Part shown: piece by piece, positions 18,421 through 27,478 of the stretch
How positions within the stretch are numbered: the stretch's first letter is position 1
Layout of the letters: every line of letters starts with the position of its first letter
Assembly (NCBI GenBank): GCA_937136425.1
Contig: CAKZON010000043.1
Coordinates: 1 to 64,000, forward strand
Source of the DNA: an uncultured Crocinitomix sp.
Lineage (GTDB): Bacteria; Bacteroidota; Bacteroidia; Flavobacteriales_D; Crocinitomicaceae
DNA: 64,000 nt
Direction of reading: 5' to 3'
Notes under the pieces: generated by a model
What the model saw: only the letters and a program-made list of their open reading frames with translations
Told to the model about the DNA's origin: nothing
Databases searched by the model: none
Made by a program: the position numbers and the translations under genes

Positions 18421-18915
18421 ATGAACCAGCCTTTAGCACATCTTGCAGCTCATGCAAGAGTATGGATTTTTCAATCCGATAGATTTTTAAATGCACAAGA
18501 ATGTGAGGAGATTAATAAAACCATGCACGAGTTTATACCCAATTGGGCTTCGCATGGCAATGACTTATATGGAGGGTTTGCACTTGAAAAAGAACTGTTT
18601 TTAGTAGTTGGAGTAGATGAATCAAAGAGTCCTGCAAGTGGATGTTCTATAGATAGTTTAACACGTGTTGTAAAAGATCTTGGTGCAAAGTTGAATATCA
18701 ATTTCTTTAATCGATTAGCCATAGCGTATGAAAATGCACAAGGAAAAATAGAGATTGTGAGCATGGCAGACTTTAAGCGTTTGTTAACTGAAAGCACATT
18801 AAATCAAAACACAATTGTTTTTAATAATTTGGTGAATACTCGTGCAGAATTTGATACAAAATGGCGCACATCTGTTCAAAATAGCTGGCATTCTAACCTT
18901 CTTCAACTCGTATGA
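18421..18915 (+). CDS. Conserved Bacteroidota protein (often mislabelled ABC transporter ATPase)
   Basis: 164 aa, soluble. It matches a family widespread in Flavobacteria, with the conserved blocks HARVWIFQS near the N-terminus, NWASHGNDL, SPASGCSIDS and TIVFNNLVNTRAEF, ending in SWHSNLL. It has no Walker motifs, so the common database label ABC transporter ATPase is not supported. The biochemical function is unknown. The conserved Cys in ASGCSIDS and several invariant His residues could be functional. The stop overlaps the start of the next gene by four bases. Confidence 0.75.
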   Translation: MNQPLAHLAAHARVWIFQSDRFLNAQECEEINKTMHEFIPNWASHGNDLYGGFALEKELFLVVGVDESKSPASGCSIDSLTRVVKDLGAKLNINFFNRLAIAYENAQGKIEIVSMADFKRLLTESTLNQNTIVFNNLVNTRAEFDTKWRTSVQNSWHSNLLQLV

Positions 18916-21302
18916 TAAGAATCTTCGTATTTTTTTTATTGCTAGCTCCAGCTTTAGGTTGGACTCAGGCTCCTGCTCCTAAGGTTGATATCAAAAATTT
19001 TGATAGTGCTCAACTCAATAAGTACATTTTAAAAGAGGTTAATTCATTGCGAAAACGAAAACGCCTTGACACCTTAATTTACGATCCTATTTTAGAAAAG
19101 GCTGCGCAAGATCAAGCTAATTATATGGCCGCCGAAGCTGTTATAGGGCACGGTCAAAAAAGCAAATTAAAAGGTTCTCCCTATAAAAGGGTTTTACTTT
19201 ATGAAGGGGCGCATAATTTAATTGGAGAAAATGTGCAAGCTTATGATTTGCAAAAGGCACTAAAAAAATCAAAAAACCGCTTAACCTATGACCGTTTGGC
19301 TAGAAATATGGTTAAGATTTGGGTGAAATCAAAACCAGATTATGCTAACCTACTAGAGTCTGCTTACGCAAATATTGGGCACGCATACACCTTGAGTGAT
19401 GGATTGCTTTTTACCTGTGAGGTATTTGGCTCAAAACCTTTTATTGAAAAGTATAAGTTTACAAAAGCCAATGCTGTTGCATCAAAAGAAGGGGTAGAGT
19501 GTCGCAATTGTAAGCGTGTTCGAGATAAGATTTATAATGATGAAGTTTCGCTTGGTTGGTATACGGTTTCTAATGATTCTGTTTACTATTGGAATGTAAA
19601 TAGTTATGTGAAAGGACGCTTTTACCGCAAAAAATCGGGTAAGTATTTAATGAATACTAAACGAAATAATTTAAATCAAGTATTCAAAGCTGGTGGTGTC
19701 TTAACAATTGATGTTATCCATAATGAACAGTTTGATTGTAATGGAAAACCAAGTTTTCATAATTCACCATATCATAATGGATATTTTATTGGTTCTCTAA
19801 ATAAGGCGACTGTTATTTCACAAGATATACACCCATCACCAGAATTGGTGCAAGTGTTTGTAGGAATGAAACCGGCATTTGTAGATACTTTTTATCAGGT
19901 TGATTTTCACCTTTTGAAAAAACAAAGAAACTGTATCCAAACAAGTACAATTTATGTAACACCAGATTATTTTAAACCAAGTGAATATTTTGTGATGCCG
20001 AGTCCAACCATAACACTTGATAAAAACTTGATTATTGAAGATTCAGTAATTACTAAAATTCCGTTTGAAAGAAATCAAACCAATGAAGACACTTCAATCT
20101 TCCGTCCATTAGTAACAATTATGGATAGTTTGATTAAAGATGAACATCAAATCGAGACTATATACTTTACGGGAGTAGCATCAATTGAGGGAACTTTAAA
20201 AGCCAATCGAAAGTTATTTTTACGCCGTGGGGCTATTATAGAAGATTACTTAAAAAGATATTATCCAAAAGTGCCATTTGAAAGTGAGTTTTATGAAAAT
20301 TTTGACGATTTCAGATCTGGGTTAGTAGCAGCAGGATATGTAGATGCAACTGAAATTTCTAATGACACTTTGCGCATGTTTGCCAATGACAATAGAGATG
20401 ATAAAGAAATTGCATATGCCTTAGACCAATCAAGATTTTCAACAGTGAAAATTATTTACCGCGACTATTACCCAATTGAGGAAGGGTCTTACGGATTGTC
20501 GGTTCAAAGAATAAATGATTTGATTGCAGAAGGCAAAGTGGCAGAGGTTGTTCCTTTGTATTTGGTTATGGCAAATAAAGTTATTGATGGCGAGTCTACC
20601 CAAAGAGAGGAAGTATTGAATTTGGAATTCCCTAAAACGTCTGAGTACGCTAAACTGCATTGGTATCAATTTTTATTAGAATTAGCCGCAACAAATTTAG
20701 TGGTAGACAGCAAACGCCTTAACGAATTAAAAGAGCTTGGGGCTATAGAAAGTGACGCCACTTATTTGGAGTATCGCCTATTGTTTAACTTGTTTAATAG
20801 AAACGAAGATATTGATGTGAGTGATTTAGGAGAAGTGCTAAATACTGTACGTGCTAAAAAACAAAAAGCATGGATAGAGAGTTTGGCTTTAATTTCCGCC
20901 GTGGAAAATGGCAGGTCAGCTCCAGATGCAGCAACTGCCACTTTATTGGATAATGTTTTAAAACGTAAATTCGAGTTGAACCAAACGTATTTTATTTGCC
21001 AATATTTAATTCAGTGGGGTTATTCGGCAGAGCCTTATGTATTGCTTTCAAAGTTTGCACGGCGATCTAATGAAATTCCAAAACTATATTTGCAATATTT
21101 AAAATTGGGCTACTTCCTGCAGCAATTTGAAAAAGAGGGGGAATGGAAGAAGATTAGAGTGGTAATTAAGAACTTGGCACAAGATCATCCTGAAGCTTTT
21201 TGTAATCTTTTTAAATGGGATGAGATGGGAGTAAGAAGTTTGGAGAAAAAGGAAATTGCTGAGCTGTTTTGTGAGAAATGTCATGAGGAAAAAGCCGAGT
21301 AA
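18912..21302 (+). CDS. Secreted CAP-domain protein with OmpA-like middle region
   Basis: 796 aa with a signal peptide (cleavage near LGWTQA). Residues about 35-180 form a CAP/SCP domain: LNKYILKEVNSLRKRKRLDTLIYDPILEKAAQ, the IGHGQK and IGENVQ motifs, and ANIGHAYT near its end. Residues about 380-520 resemble an OmpA/MotB-like peptidoglycan-associating fold (IPFERNQTNEDTSI, then TGVASIEGT and an Arg-rich helix). The C-terminal 270 residues are helical and unassigned. It overlaps the previous gene by four bases (ATGA), implying translational coupling. The activity of the CAP domain is unknown, and a role at the cell envelope is inferred. Confidence 0.75.
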   Translation: MIRIFVFFLLLAPALGWTQAPAPKVDIKNFDSAQLNKYILKEVNSLRKRKRLDTLIYDPILEKAAQDQANYMAAEAVIGHGQKSKLKGSPYKRVLLYEGAHNLIGENVQAYDLQKALKKSKNRLTYDRLARNMVKIWVKSKPDYANLLESAYANIGHAYTLSDGLLFTCEVFGSKPFIEKYKFTKANAVASKEGVECRNCKRVRDKIYNDEVSLGWYTVSNDSVYYWNVNSYVKGRFYRKKSGKYLMNTKRNNLNQVFKAGGVLTIDVIHNEQFDCNGKPSFHNSPYHNGYFIGSLNKATVISQDIHPSPELVQVFVGMKPAFVDTFYQVDFHLLKKQRNCIQTSTIYVTPDYFKPSEYFVMPSPTITLDKNLIIEDSVITKIPFERNQTNEDTSIFRPLVTIMDSLIKDEHQIETIYFTGVASIEGTLKANRKLFLRRGAIIEDYLKRYYPKVPFESEFYENFDDFRSGLVAAGYVDATEISNDTLRMFANDNRDDKEIAYALDQSRFSTVKIIYRDYYPIEEGSYGLSVQRINDLIAEGKVAEVVPLYLVMANKVIDGESTQREEVLNLEFPKTSEYAKLHWYQFLLELAATNLVVDSKRLNELKELGAIESDATYLEYRLLFNLFNRNEDIDVSDLGEVLNTVRAKKQKAWIESLALISAVENGRSAPDAATATLLDNVLKRKFELNQTYFICQYLIQWGYSAEPYVLLSKFARRSNEIPKLYLQYLKLGYFLQQFEKEGEWKKIRVVIKNLAQDHPEAFCNLFKWDEMGVRSLEKKEIAELFCEKCHEEKAE

Positions 21303-21390
21303 GGTTTCTAAGTCCCAAAAAAATAACAACTCCCTAGCTAAGTATAATTCATAGGAGTTAGAGGATTAAGTCTTATTTAAATATTTACCT

Positions 21391-21858
21391 ATGACTAAAA
21401 ATGGAATGCTGATTGCTTTGATGGAGGAATACAGAAGGTCCGCAATTGATCTTAAACAAATTTTAAGTCATCTTTCTCAATCAACTTTTGAAAAAATTAA
21501 TGATAGCCATACTACTGATCCTGACTGTCATTCGATTCAAACCATAACGTTTCATATTGTCCAGTCAGGTTATACTTATTCCAACTACATTAACACGATT
21601 ACAAAAAGAGACTGGTTTGAGTATAACGAAAGTATTGAAACCCCTTTAATAGGGATCGAGGAATTGGACAAAATGTTGGATTTTGCAGAACATTCATTTG
21701 AGGGTATTTGGTATAAAACAAATGAAGAAATTGAGCAATGGAAATTTAATACCAGATGGAACGTTACTTATGATTTTGAACAATTAATGGAACACGCAAT
21801 TGTTCATGTTTTAAGACATAGAAGGCAAATTGAAAATATGCTTAAAAATAATCTCTGA
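21391..21858 (+). CDS. DinB-like (YfiT/DinB superfamily) protein
   Basis: 155 aa, four-helix-bundle pattern. Candidate metal ligands are His in QTITFHIVQSG (residue about 53) and two His in EHAIVHVLRHRRQIENM near the C-terminus, the spacing expected for the DinB superfamily His triad. Proteins of this fold include thiol-dependent transferases; no specific substrate can be inferred. The gene is a single unit, 88 bp after the CAP protein and convergent with the minus-strand gene that follows. Confidence 0.75.
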   Translation: MTKNGMLIALMEEYRRSAIDLKQILSHLSQSTFEKINDSHTTDPDCHSIQTITFHIVQSGYTYSNYINTITKRDWFEYNESIETPLIGIEELDKMLDFAEHSFEGIWYKTNEEIEQWKFNTRWNVTYDFEQLMEHAIVHVLRHRRQIENMLKNNL

Positions 21859-21885
21859 ATTTTCCAGGTCATTTTTTATTTTGAC

Positions 21886-22665
21886 CTACTTCAATAAAGG
21901 TTCATTGTGATAAGTGGAAGAATACATTTGCGCACAACTGCAGTCAAACTTTATTTTATTTTCTGGATAAAGAGTTTTGTATAATTGAATTCGTTCTTCC
22001 AATGAAATATTTAAAGGATCCGTTCCGCCATTTATCCACATACCTAATACTAAAATTGGTTCGTGAATAGGAGGTCTCCAGCCATCAAATTCGCAAAATC
22101 TAGTGTGGTAAATAAAGTGCATTCCAATTATTTTTTCATAAAAAAAACTCTTTTCTAAGTTTTCATAATTTGAATTTTGAGCACTTTGTATTTCTTCGAT
22201 AGCCTGGTTGTATTCATAGCCAACATAAAATGTTCCTGAAAAACAGACTGTAACACCTATAATAAAAGCATGTTTAACAGTTTTTGAAACGGGTTTAATA
22301 ACACTTTTCCAAAAAAGTTGAATAGCAAAAAAATGAGGAACAAAAGTGAGTAACCCAACGCCAATTAAAATCATTAATAAGCCTAGCAAGTTCATGTGAC
22401 TAAGAAAAATGATACAATAAATGAAAAGGAAAAAGGAGACGCCATTCAAAAAACCAATTAATAAGTGCAGTCTTTTTATAGCAATGGTTAAGGGGAAGGT
22501 GATGGTGTTAACAAAACAAATGGCTAATACAATCATAGCCCAATTGGAGGGGATGCAAAAAACTTGGTAATAAAAGTTTAAAGCAATTGCACCTAAAATA
22601 AGCACGGCATTAAGTATAGCTAATCGAATAGGGTTAGAAAAAAAACGAGCAATTTTTTTGAGCAT
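21886..22665 (-). CDS. Unrecognised integral membrane protein
   Basis: 259 aa, family not recognised. Four to five hydrophobic helices lie in the first 165 residues (about 15-38, 40-62, 70-90, 92-120 and 138-158). A soluble C-terminal part of about 90 residues follows, with a CSCAQMY cluster near the end and several Trp and Tyr residues. The start MLKKIARFF is a normal Lys-rich pre-helix sequence. The coding strand is clear from the hydrophobic pattern, but no neighbour indicates a role. Confidence 0.65.
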   Translation of the reverse strand: MLKKIARFFSNPIRLAILNAVLILGAIALNFYYQVFCIPSNWAMIVLAICFVNTITFPLTIAIKRLHLLIGFLNGVSFFLFIYCIIFLSHMNLLGLLMILIGVGLLTFVPHFFAIQLFWKSVIKPVSKTVKHAFIIGVTVCFSGTFYVGYEYNQAIEEIQSAQNSNYENLEKSFFYEKIIGMHFIYHTRFCEFDGWRPPIHEPILVLGMWINGGTDPLNISLEERIQLYKTLYPENKIKFDCSCAQMYSSTYHNEPLLK

Positions 22666-23027
22666 GGCTTTAATTTGAACTTAAAACGAATGGATTAGAA
22701 ATAAATTATGCAAAAGAGAATCTAGCATCCTATAACAAGATGATAATGAATCAATTTTCAATAAAATCAACAGTTAATTTTATGAAATGTGTTCACATCA
22801 TTAATATTTCAGGTAGTCCCTTTAGCTTGCATACATTTCATAAAAAAACACCACATAAGATAATCCTTATGCGGTGTTTTTTATTTCCTTGCTCAATCCC
22901 TACATTTCAATCTTCTACTTGCAATACACTTCTCAATCTCACAGTCTCGCTCACTCACTCTCAAACTTTCCTTCACTTCTCTATTCTCTGCAGTCCTCTA
23001 CACTCAACCTCTAAATTTAATCCTGCA
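22666..23027. other. Gene-free stretch with terminator and strand-asymmetric 3' region
   Basis: No credible gene is present in these 362 bp. A terminator hairpin sits at 22849-22876. Between about 22885 and 23027 the plus strand is pyrimidine-rich with very few G residues, so the minus-strand transcript running out of the gene at 23028 would be unusually purine-rich. The open plus-strand frame through here (22740-23129) is a by-product of this composition. Confidence 0.5.
22842..22882 (-). terminator. Rho-independent terminator for the DUF2541-like gene
   Basis: An 11-bp stem (22849-22859 with 22866-22876) with a six-base loop is flanked by A-runs on the left and T-runs on the right. Read on the minus strand, the one imperfect position becomes a G-U pair and the stem is followed by seven U. 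On the plus strand it is an A-C mismatch. This marks the minus-strand transcript as the one being terminated. Confidence 0.8.
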
Positions 23028-23444
23028 CTAGTGTCTTCCCCAAGCCACAAAAATGGCTTTTCCTTTACCAGTAGGAATTGTTTTATAATTCAATTTAATC
23101 TTTTTGATAATTCGTTTATTACCTGGTAAATCAATAATACGAGTTGTTGACCCAGCGTTAAAACGCTTATTGAAGACGATATTTTTGTTATCCCCGTTTC
23201 CAAAGACAATGTTTACGTTTTTAAGGTGTAAGGGCGCCTTGCGAATAACAAACTTCACTTTGCTATAAAAACCTTCATGAAAAGTCACCATCAATACATC
23301 ATGGTCTGCTTTCATGTCAACAGTTTTTGTTCCTAATTTTTCCCATGCACCAGGTGCGATTAATTTTTTTGCGGCTGTGTTTGACATAGCTACTGTGCTA
23401 AATACGAGTGCTATTGTTAAACCGAATATTTTTAATGCTTTCAT
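23028..23444 (-). CDS. Small secreted protein, DUF2541-like
   Basis: 138 aa from ATG 23444; an in-frame TTG two codons upstream is a less likely start. A signal peptide (hydrophobic residues about 5-20, then SNTAAKK) precedes an all-beta domain with WEKLGTKTVDMKADHDVLMV, a central NVNIVFGNGD strand, then TTRIIDLPGNKRIIKKIKLNYKT and a final AIFVAWGRH. This strand order resembles DUF2541-type secreted proteins of unknown function. The transcript probably ends at the terminator near 22850, leaving a long purine-rich 3' tail of about 150 nt. Confidence 0.7.
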   Translation of the reverse strand: MKALKIFGLTIALVFSTVAMSNTAAKKLIAPGAWEKLGTKTVDMKADHDVLMVTFHEGFYSKVKFVIRKAPLHLKNVNIVFGNGDNKNIVFNKRFNAGSTTRIIDLPGNKRIIKKIKLNYKTIPTGKGKAIFVAWGRH

Positions 23445-23668
23445 ATTCAAATTTTTTAAATGGTTATGGTTCTATGACTTACAATTAGATAAAAGGTTTA
23501 ATCACAATCAAAATAAAATGAAATTAGTTTGTGTTTCTCAATGAAATAAAGGGTGTTACCATTTGCAAATAATAGCTTATACTCTCCAAATGGGGCGGTA
23601 AAACGTTAGACACATTTAAATATTGATAATTTTAATGATTTTTAAAGGTATATGCATTTCAAAACCAC

Positions 23669-23676
23669 TATTTTTG
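23669..23676 (+). promoter_or_regulatory. -7 promoter element (TATTTTTG) upstream of gldF
   Basis: TATTTTTG fits TAnnTTTG and lies 44 bp before the gldF ATG. No TTTG -33 box is obvious at 17-23 bp upstream. The 270-bp gap between the divergent genes holds nothing else that I can support. Confidence 0.45.
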
Positions 23677-23720
23677 AACTTGCAGTTTTAATTCAATTAA
23701 AAGAAAGCAAAAAAGTATAA

Positions 23721-24452
23721 ATGAAAGCACTTTATCTAAAGGAGTTACGAAGTTTTTTAAGTTCAATTATTGGCTACATTTTTATAGCTATATTTTTGAT
23801 TTTGAATAGCTTGTTTTTGTGGATATTTACGAATGAAACCAATATATTGGATGGTGGAACGGCTGATTTAAGAGCCTTTTTCGAAGTAAGCCCAATGATT
23901 TTTTTAATTCTAATTCCAGCTATTACCATGCGCTCATTTGCAGAAGAGCGACGAACTGGAACTATTGAGTTGTTGTTTACAAGACCAATTTCTGATTTAA
24001 CAATAATCGCGGCAAAATATTTGGCTGGAATAACATTGGTTTTAATTTCAATATTACCAACTTTAGTTTATTATTACACAGTACATGCTTTGGGAGAACC
24101 TGTAGGTATTGTGGATGATGGTGCGACAATAACTTCATATATAGGATTATTATGCGTTGGGGCATGTATGGTTGCGGTTGGAATCTTTACTTCAAGCATC
24201 ACGGAAAATCAAATTGTTTCTTTTATTACTGCCGTTTTCCTTTCTTGGTTTTTGTATCAAGGGCTTGACTTTTTAGCTGTTTATAGTGATTTTGGAGGAC
24301 TGGATCTAGTCCTCAGGAATTTAAGTGTAGTAGAGCATTATTCTGCCATTCAACGTGGTGTTATTGATACGCGAGATATCGTTTATTTCGTGAGTTTTGT
24401 AGCTGTATTCATCTTATCAACTAAGTTGATTCTTCAAATGAGAAAGTGGTAG
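23721..24452 (+). CDS. gldF: Gliding motility-associated ABC transporter permease GldF
   Basis: 243 aa with six hydrophobic helices. The sequence is clearly GldF: MKALYLKELRSFLSSIIGYIF at the start, FFEVSPMIFLILIPAITMRSFAEERRTGTIELLFTRPISD in the centre. GldF and GldG form the membrane part of an ABC complex with the GldA ATPase, required for gliding in Flavobacterium johnsoniae. Homologues also occur in non-gliding Bacteroidota. No GldA gene lies in this window; it is usually unlinked. The stop is two bases before the likely gldG ATG. Confidence 0.93.
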   Translation: MKALYLKELRSFLSSIIGYIFIAIFLILNSLFLWIFTNETNILDGGTADLRAFFEVSPMIFLILIPAITMRSFAEERRTGTIELLFTRPISDLTIIAAKYLAGITLVLISILPTLVYYYTVHALGEPVGIVDDGATITSYIGLLCVGACMVAVGIFTSSITENQIVSFITAVFLSWFLYQGLDFLAVYSDFGGLDLVLRNLSVVEHYSAIQRGVIDTRDIVYFVSFVAVFILSTKLILQMRKW

Positions 24453-24454
24453 AT

Positions 24455-26212
24455 ATGAGCGATAGTAAAGTAAATAGCCCAAAAAGAGATGTCATTAATT
24501 ATATTGGTGTGTTCGCCATTATAATTTTAGCAAATTATATTCTTTCATTTTTCTCAGGTCGATTTGATTTAACGGAGGATAAACGCCATTCCTTATCAGA
24601 AAATACAATTGCGTTATTGCAAGATGATGACCGAATTGATGACCGTGTGTTTTTAAAAATTTATTTGGAGGGAGACTTGCCTGCAGATATCATGAAAATT
24701 AGAAATGCCTTAGAAGAGAAACTAGAGGAGTTTATTGTTTATGCTGGAGATAAAATACAGTATGAATTTATTGACCCAAACGGGGAGGATGATCCTGCTT
24801 ATAATCTAGAAGTTCAAAAGAACATCTATTCTGAAGGGATAAGCCCATGTGATATTCAAATCATAAAATCTGGTCAAGCAGAGATTCGAACCATATGGCC
24901 AGGAGCCTTAATTGAGTATAAAGGAAAAACTGTTGATCAAATTCAATTCTTCAATAAAAGAATTATATATGCCAAGGAAGATATTCGCGGCTTAGCTGAT
25001 AGAACAATTAATAACTTAGAATATAAACTGATTAGTGCCGTGCGTAGAGTTACCGCAACGGGCAAAAAAACAGTTGCTTTCTTGCAAGGTCAAGATGAGT
25101 TAGACGAATGGCAAACAGCTGATGTGCGCTCAGGTTTAAATCGCTATTACTTAGTAGATGATGTTGAAATTAACGGACAGTTAAATGCTTTAGATGAGGT
25201 GGATGCTTTAGTTATTGCACAACCTAAAAAAGCTTTTACAGAACATGATAAATTTGTTATCGATCAATTTATTATGAATGGTGGTAAGGTACTTTGGTTT
25301 GTCGATCCTTTAGATGTGAATAGAGATTCTCTTTATCGTACTGGTGAAACATTTGGAATTTCTGCCAACTTGAATATTGAAAAGGACATGATTTATAAAT
25401 ATGGAGCGCGCTTAAACGCCAACATGATCATTGATAAAGATTGTGGTCCTATTTATATTCCAGGTCATCCTTTAGGAATTGTAGATTGGTACTTTTATCC
25501 TTTAGCACAACGATCAGATCATCCAATTACAAAAAACATTGATCCAATTAAAGGGGAATATACAAGTTCTGTTGAAGCGGTAAATATTGAAGACAGAGAT
25601 GTGACTAAAACAGTGTTATTGCATTCATCAGGTAATTCGCAAATTTTTAAAACCCCAGCAAGAGTTAATTACGGAATTGTTGATGTTGAACCTAATTTCA
25701 ATAAAGGAGAACCTGAAGACGCCGAATTTCCAATTGCAATTATGCTAGAAGGGAAGTTTACTTCTGCATTTGAAAACAGAATGCCAGATGCTTTGCTAAA
25801 CACTCCAGACTTCGTTACAAAATATAAAAGTGATTCTACAAAAATGCTTGTTGTTTCAGACGGAGATATAATAAGAAATGAAGTAGACTCTAAGGTGCAA
25901 GATGGACAAACATTGTTTAAAGCAATTCCGTTAGCTGCTGATGTTTTTGGAGTAACAAATCCAAACAACACACCTAAATATGTTTATGGAAACAAAGATT
26001 TTGTACTCAATAGTATCGATTTTATGTTGGATGATTTTTCACTAATTGATGTACGTGCAAAAACAATTACAATGCGCGTTTTAGATGTGCAAAAAATCAA
26101 TGATAGTAAAACGTTTTGGAAAGTTCTAAATATAGGATTACCGTTGCTATTGGTATTGTGCCTTGCAATTTTCCAACTCGTAATGCGAAGAGCTAAATAC
26201 GCTAAAGATTAA
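24455..26212 (+). CDS. gldG: Gliding motility-associated ABC transporter substrate-binding protein GldG
   Basis: 585 aa anchored at both ends: one helix at residues about 15-35 and one at about 555-575, with a large extracytoplasmic GldG domain between (GRFDLTEDKRHSLSENT, VDALVIAQPKKAFTEHDKFVIDQFIMNGGKVLWFVDPL). I prefer ATG 24455, just after the gldF stop. An in-frame GTG at 24446 would overlap gldF by seven bases and is possible. It works with GldF and GldA as an auxiliary subunit of the gliding-associated ABC transporter. Confidence 0.93.
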   Translation: MSDSKVNSPKRDVINYIGVFAIIILANYILSFFSGRFDLTEDKRHSLSENTIALLQDDDRIDDRVFLKIYLEGDLPADIMKIRNALEEKLEEFIVYAGDKIQYEFIDPNGEDDPAYNLEVQKNIYSEGISPCDIQIIKSGQAEIRTIWPGALIEYKGKTVDQIQFFNKRIIYAKEDIRGLADRTINNLEYKLISAVRRVTATGKKTVAFLQGQDELDEWQTADVRSGLNRYYLVDDVEINGQLNALDEVDALVIAQPKKAFTEHDKFVIDQFIMNGGKVLWFVDPLDVNRDSLYRTGETFGISANLNIEKDMIYKYGARLNANMIIDKDCGPIYIPGHPLGIVDWYFYPLAQRSDHPITKNIDPIKGEYTSSVEAVNIEDRDVTKTVLLHSSGNSQIFKTPARVNYGIVDVEPNFNKGEPEDAEFPIAIMLEGKFTSAFENRMPDALLNTPDFVTKYKSDSTKMLVVSDGDIIRNEVDSKVQDGQTLFKAIPLAADVFGVTNPNNTPKYVYGNKDFVLNSIDFMLDDFSLIDVRAKTITMRVLDVQKINDSKTFWKVLNIGLPLLLVLCLAIFQLVMRRAKYAKD

Positions 26213-26266
26213 TTTAATTCTGCTCAACTGCATAATTTTTTAAGCACTTAATAGGGACTTGAAACC

Positions 26267-27298
26267 ATGAAAAATATTAAAACAATAATTATAATTTTAG
26301 TTCTAGGAGGGTTGGCCTTTGCGGCATATACTTTATCTGGAAAATCAACAGGAAGTAACTTAGCAGATGAGGCACTTTCAGACTTTGCAATTAAGGATAC
26401 AGCTTCAATTGATAAATTAGTGTTAACAGATACGGAAGGAAATCCGGGGGTAACAGTTGTACGAAATGAGGGAGGTTGGACTACTGAGGACGGTGATTGT
26501 GTTCAGCAGCATTTAGTACACACCTTATTGGAAACAATAAAGTACATTAAAGTTAAAAGCCCAGTTACTAAAGGATCTATTGAAACCATTAATAAATCAT
26601 TAGCGGCGCACAATAAAAAAATGGAAATTTACCAAAATGGTAAGCTCACTAAAACATGGTATGTAGGTGATCCAACACAAGATCAATATGGAACTTTTAT
26701 GTTGCTAAAAGATGAGGAAAAAGGGAAATCGCCGGAGCCTTTTATAATGCACCTACCAAATATGTATGGGAATTTAAGTACGCGATTTATTACAAGTCCT
26801 TTACCTTTCCGTTGTAGTGAAGTTTTTCAATATGATCCAATTGATATTGCGTCCGTAGAAGTTACTATTCCTGATTCTTCGCACCTTAATTATAAAGTTG
26901 TGGCAAATAGTGAAAACTCATTTTCATTATTTAATAATGGTACGGCTGTAGAAATGTTTGACACAACACAGATCCGTAATTATTTGGTGGGCTTCCGTAA
27001 AGTGCATTTTGAAAATCACAATTATACTTTATCAGAAGAAAAAGTTGATTCTTTAAAGCAAAGTACACCTTATTACACTATAAAAGTTACTTCTAAAGAT
27101 GGTGATTCTAACGGTGTGAGAATCTTTAGACGGAAGCAACAATACGAGAAAGTTGGATTGGATGGAGAGTTACTTGAATTTGATCAGGATCGTGTTTGGG
27201 TAGAAATGGAAAACGGTGAAGTTGTTGTTGGACAGTATTATGTGTTTGGTAAACTCATGAGAAATGTTCGATTCTTTGAAGGTCCTCAATTCCCATAG
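26267..27298 (+). CDS. DUF4340 domain-containing protein
   Basis: 343 aa with a single N-terminal membrane anchor (residues about 4-22) and an extracytoplasmic beta-rich domain. Its layout matches DUF4340: DTASIDKLVLTDTEGNPGVTVVRNEGGWTTEDG, then a helix, then WYVGDPTQDQYGTFMLL. In other bacteria DUF4340 proteins accompany GldG-like subunits and ABC-2 permeases as a third component. The 54-bp gap after gldG indicates co-transcription, and by context it should belong to the GldF-GldG complex. Its exact function is unknown. Confidence 0.85.
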   Translation: MKNIKTIIIILVLGGLAFAAYTLSGKSTGSNLADEALSDFAIKDTASIDKLVLTDTEGNPGVTVVRNEGGWTTEDGDCVQQHLVHTLLETIKYIKVKSPVTKGSIETINKSLAAHNKKMEIYQNGKLTKTWYVGDPTQDQYGTFMLLKDEEKGKSPEPFIMHLPNMYGNLSTRFITSPLPFRCSEVFQYDPIDIASVEVTIPDSSHLNYKVVANSENSFSLFNNGTAVEMFDTTQIRNYLVGFRKVHFENHNYTLSEEKVDSLKQSTPYYTIKVTSKDGDSNGVRIFRRKQQYEKVGLDGELLEFDQDRVWVEMENGEVVVGQYYVFGKLMRNVRFFEGPQFP

Positions 27299-27405
27299 AA
27301 AAGCATCAGCATCCCTACATTTATAATAGATGATTCCATTTCTTTCTTGGAATCCTATGATTTTATCATTTTGTAGTTTCTTTTAATAGGTTTATGAATA
27401 TTTCA

Positions 27406-27413
27406 TAACTTTG
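27406..27413 (+). promoter_or_regulatory. -7 promoter element (TAACTTTG) of the cysteine desulfurase gene
   Basis: TAACTTTG matches TAnnTTTG and lies 65 bp before the ATG at 27479. It also places the transcription start close to an alternative upstream GTG (27425), arguing for the internal ATG as the true start. Confidence 0.5.
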
Positions 27414-27478
27414 CCTAGGTTTTAGTGGCATTGAGGTCACTTACATTAAGTTTAAGTTCATTTACGCAGATAAAGCAT

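Noticed and set aside
22740..23129. 129-codon plus-strand open frame
   Set aside because: It crosses a terminator hairpin, overlaps the start of the convergent secreted-protein gene in antisense, and its Ser/Thr/Leu-rich composition follows from the G-poor strand rather than from coding constraint.
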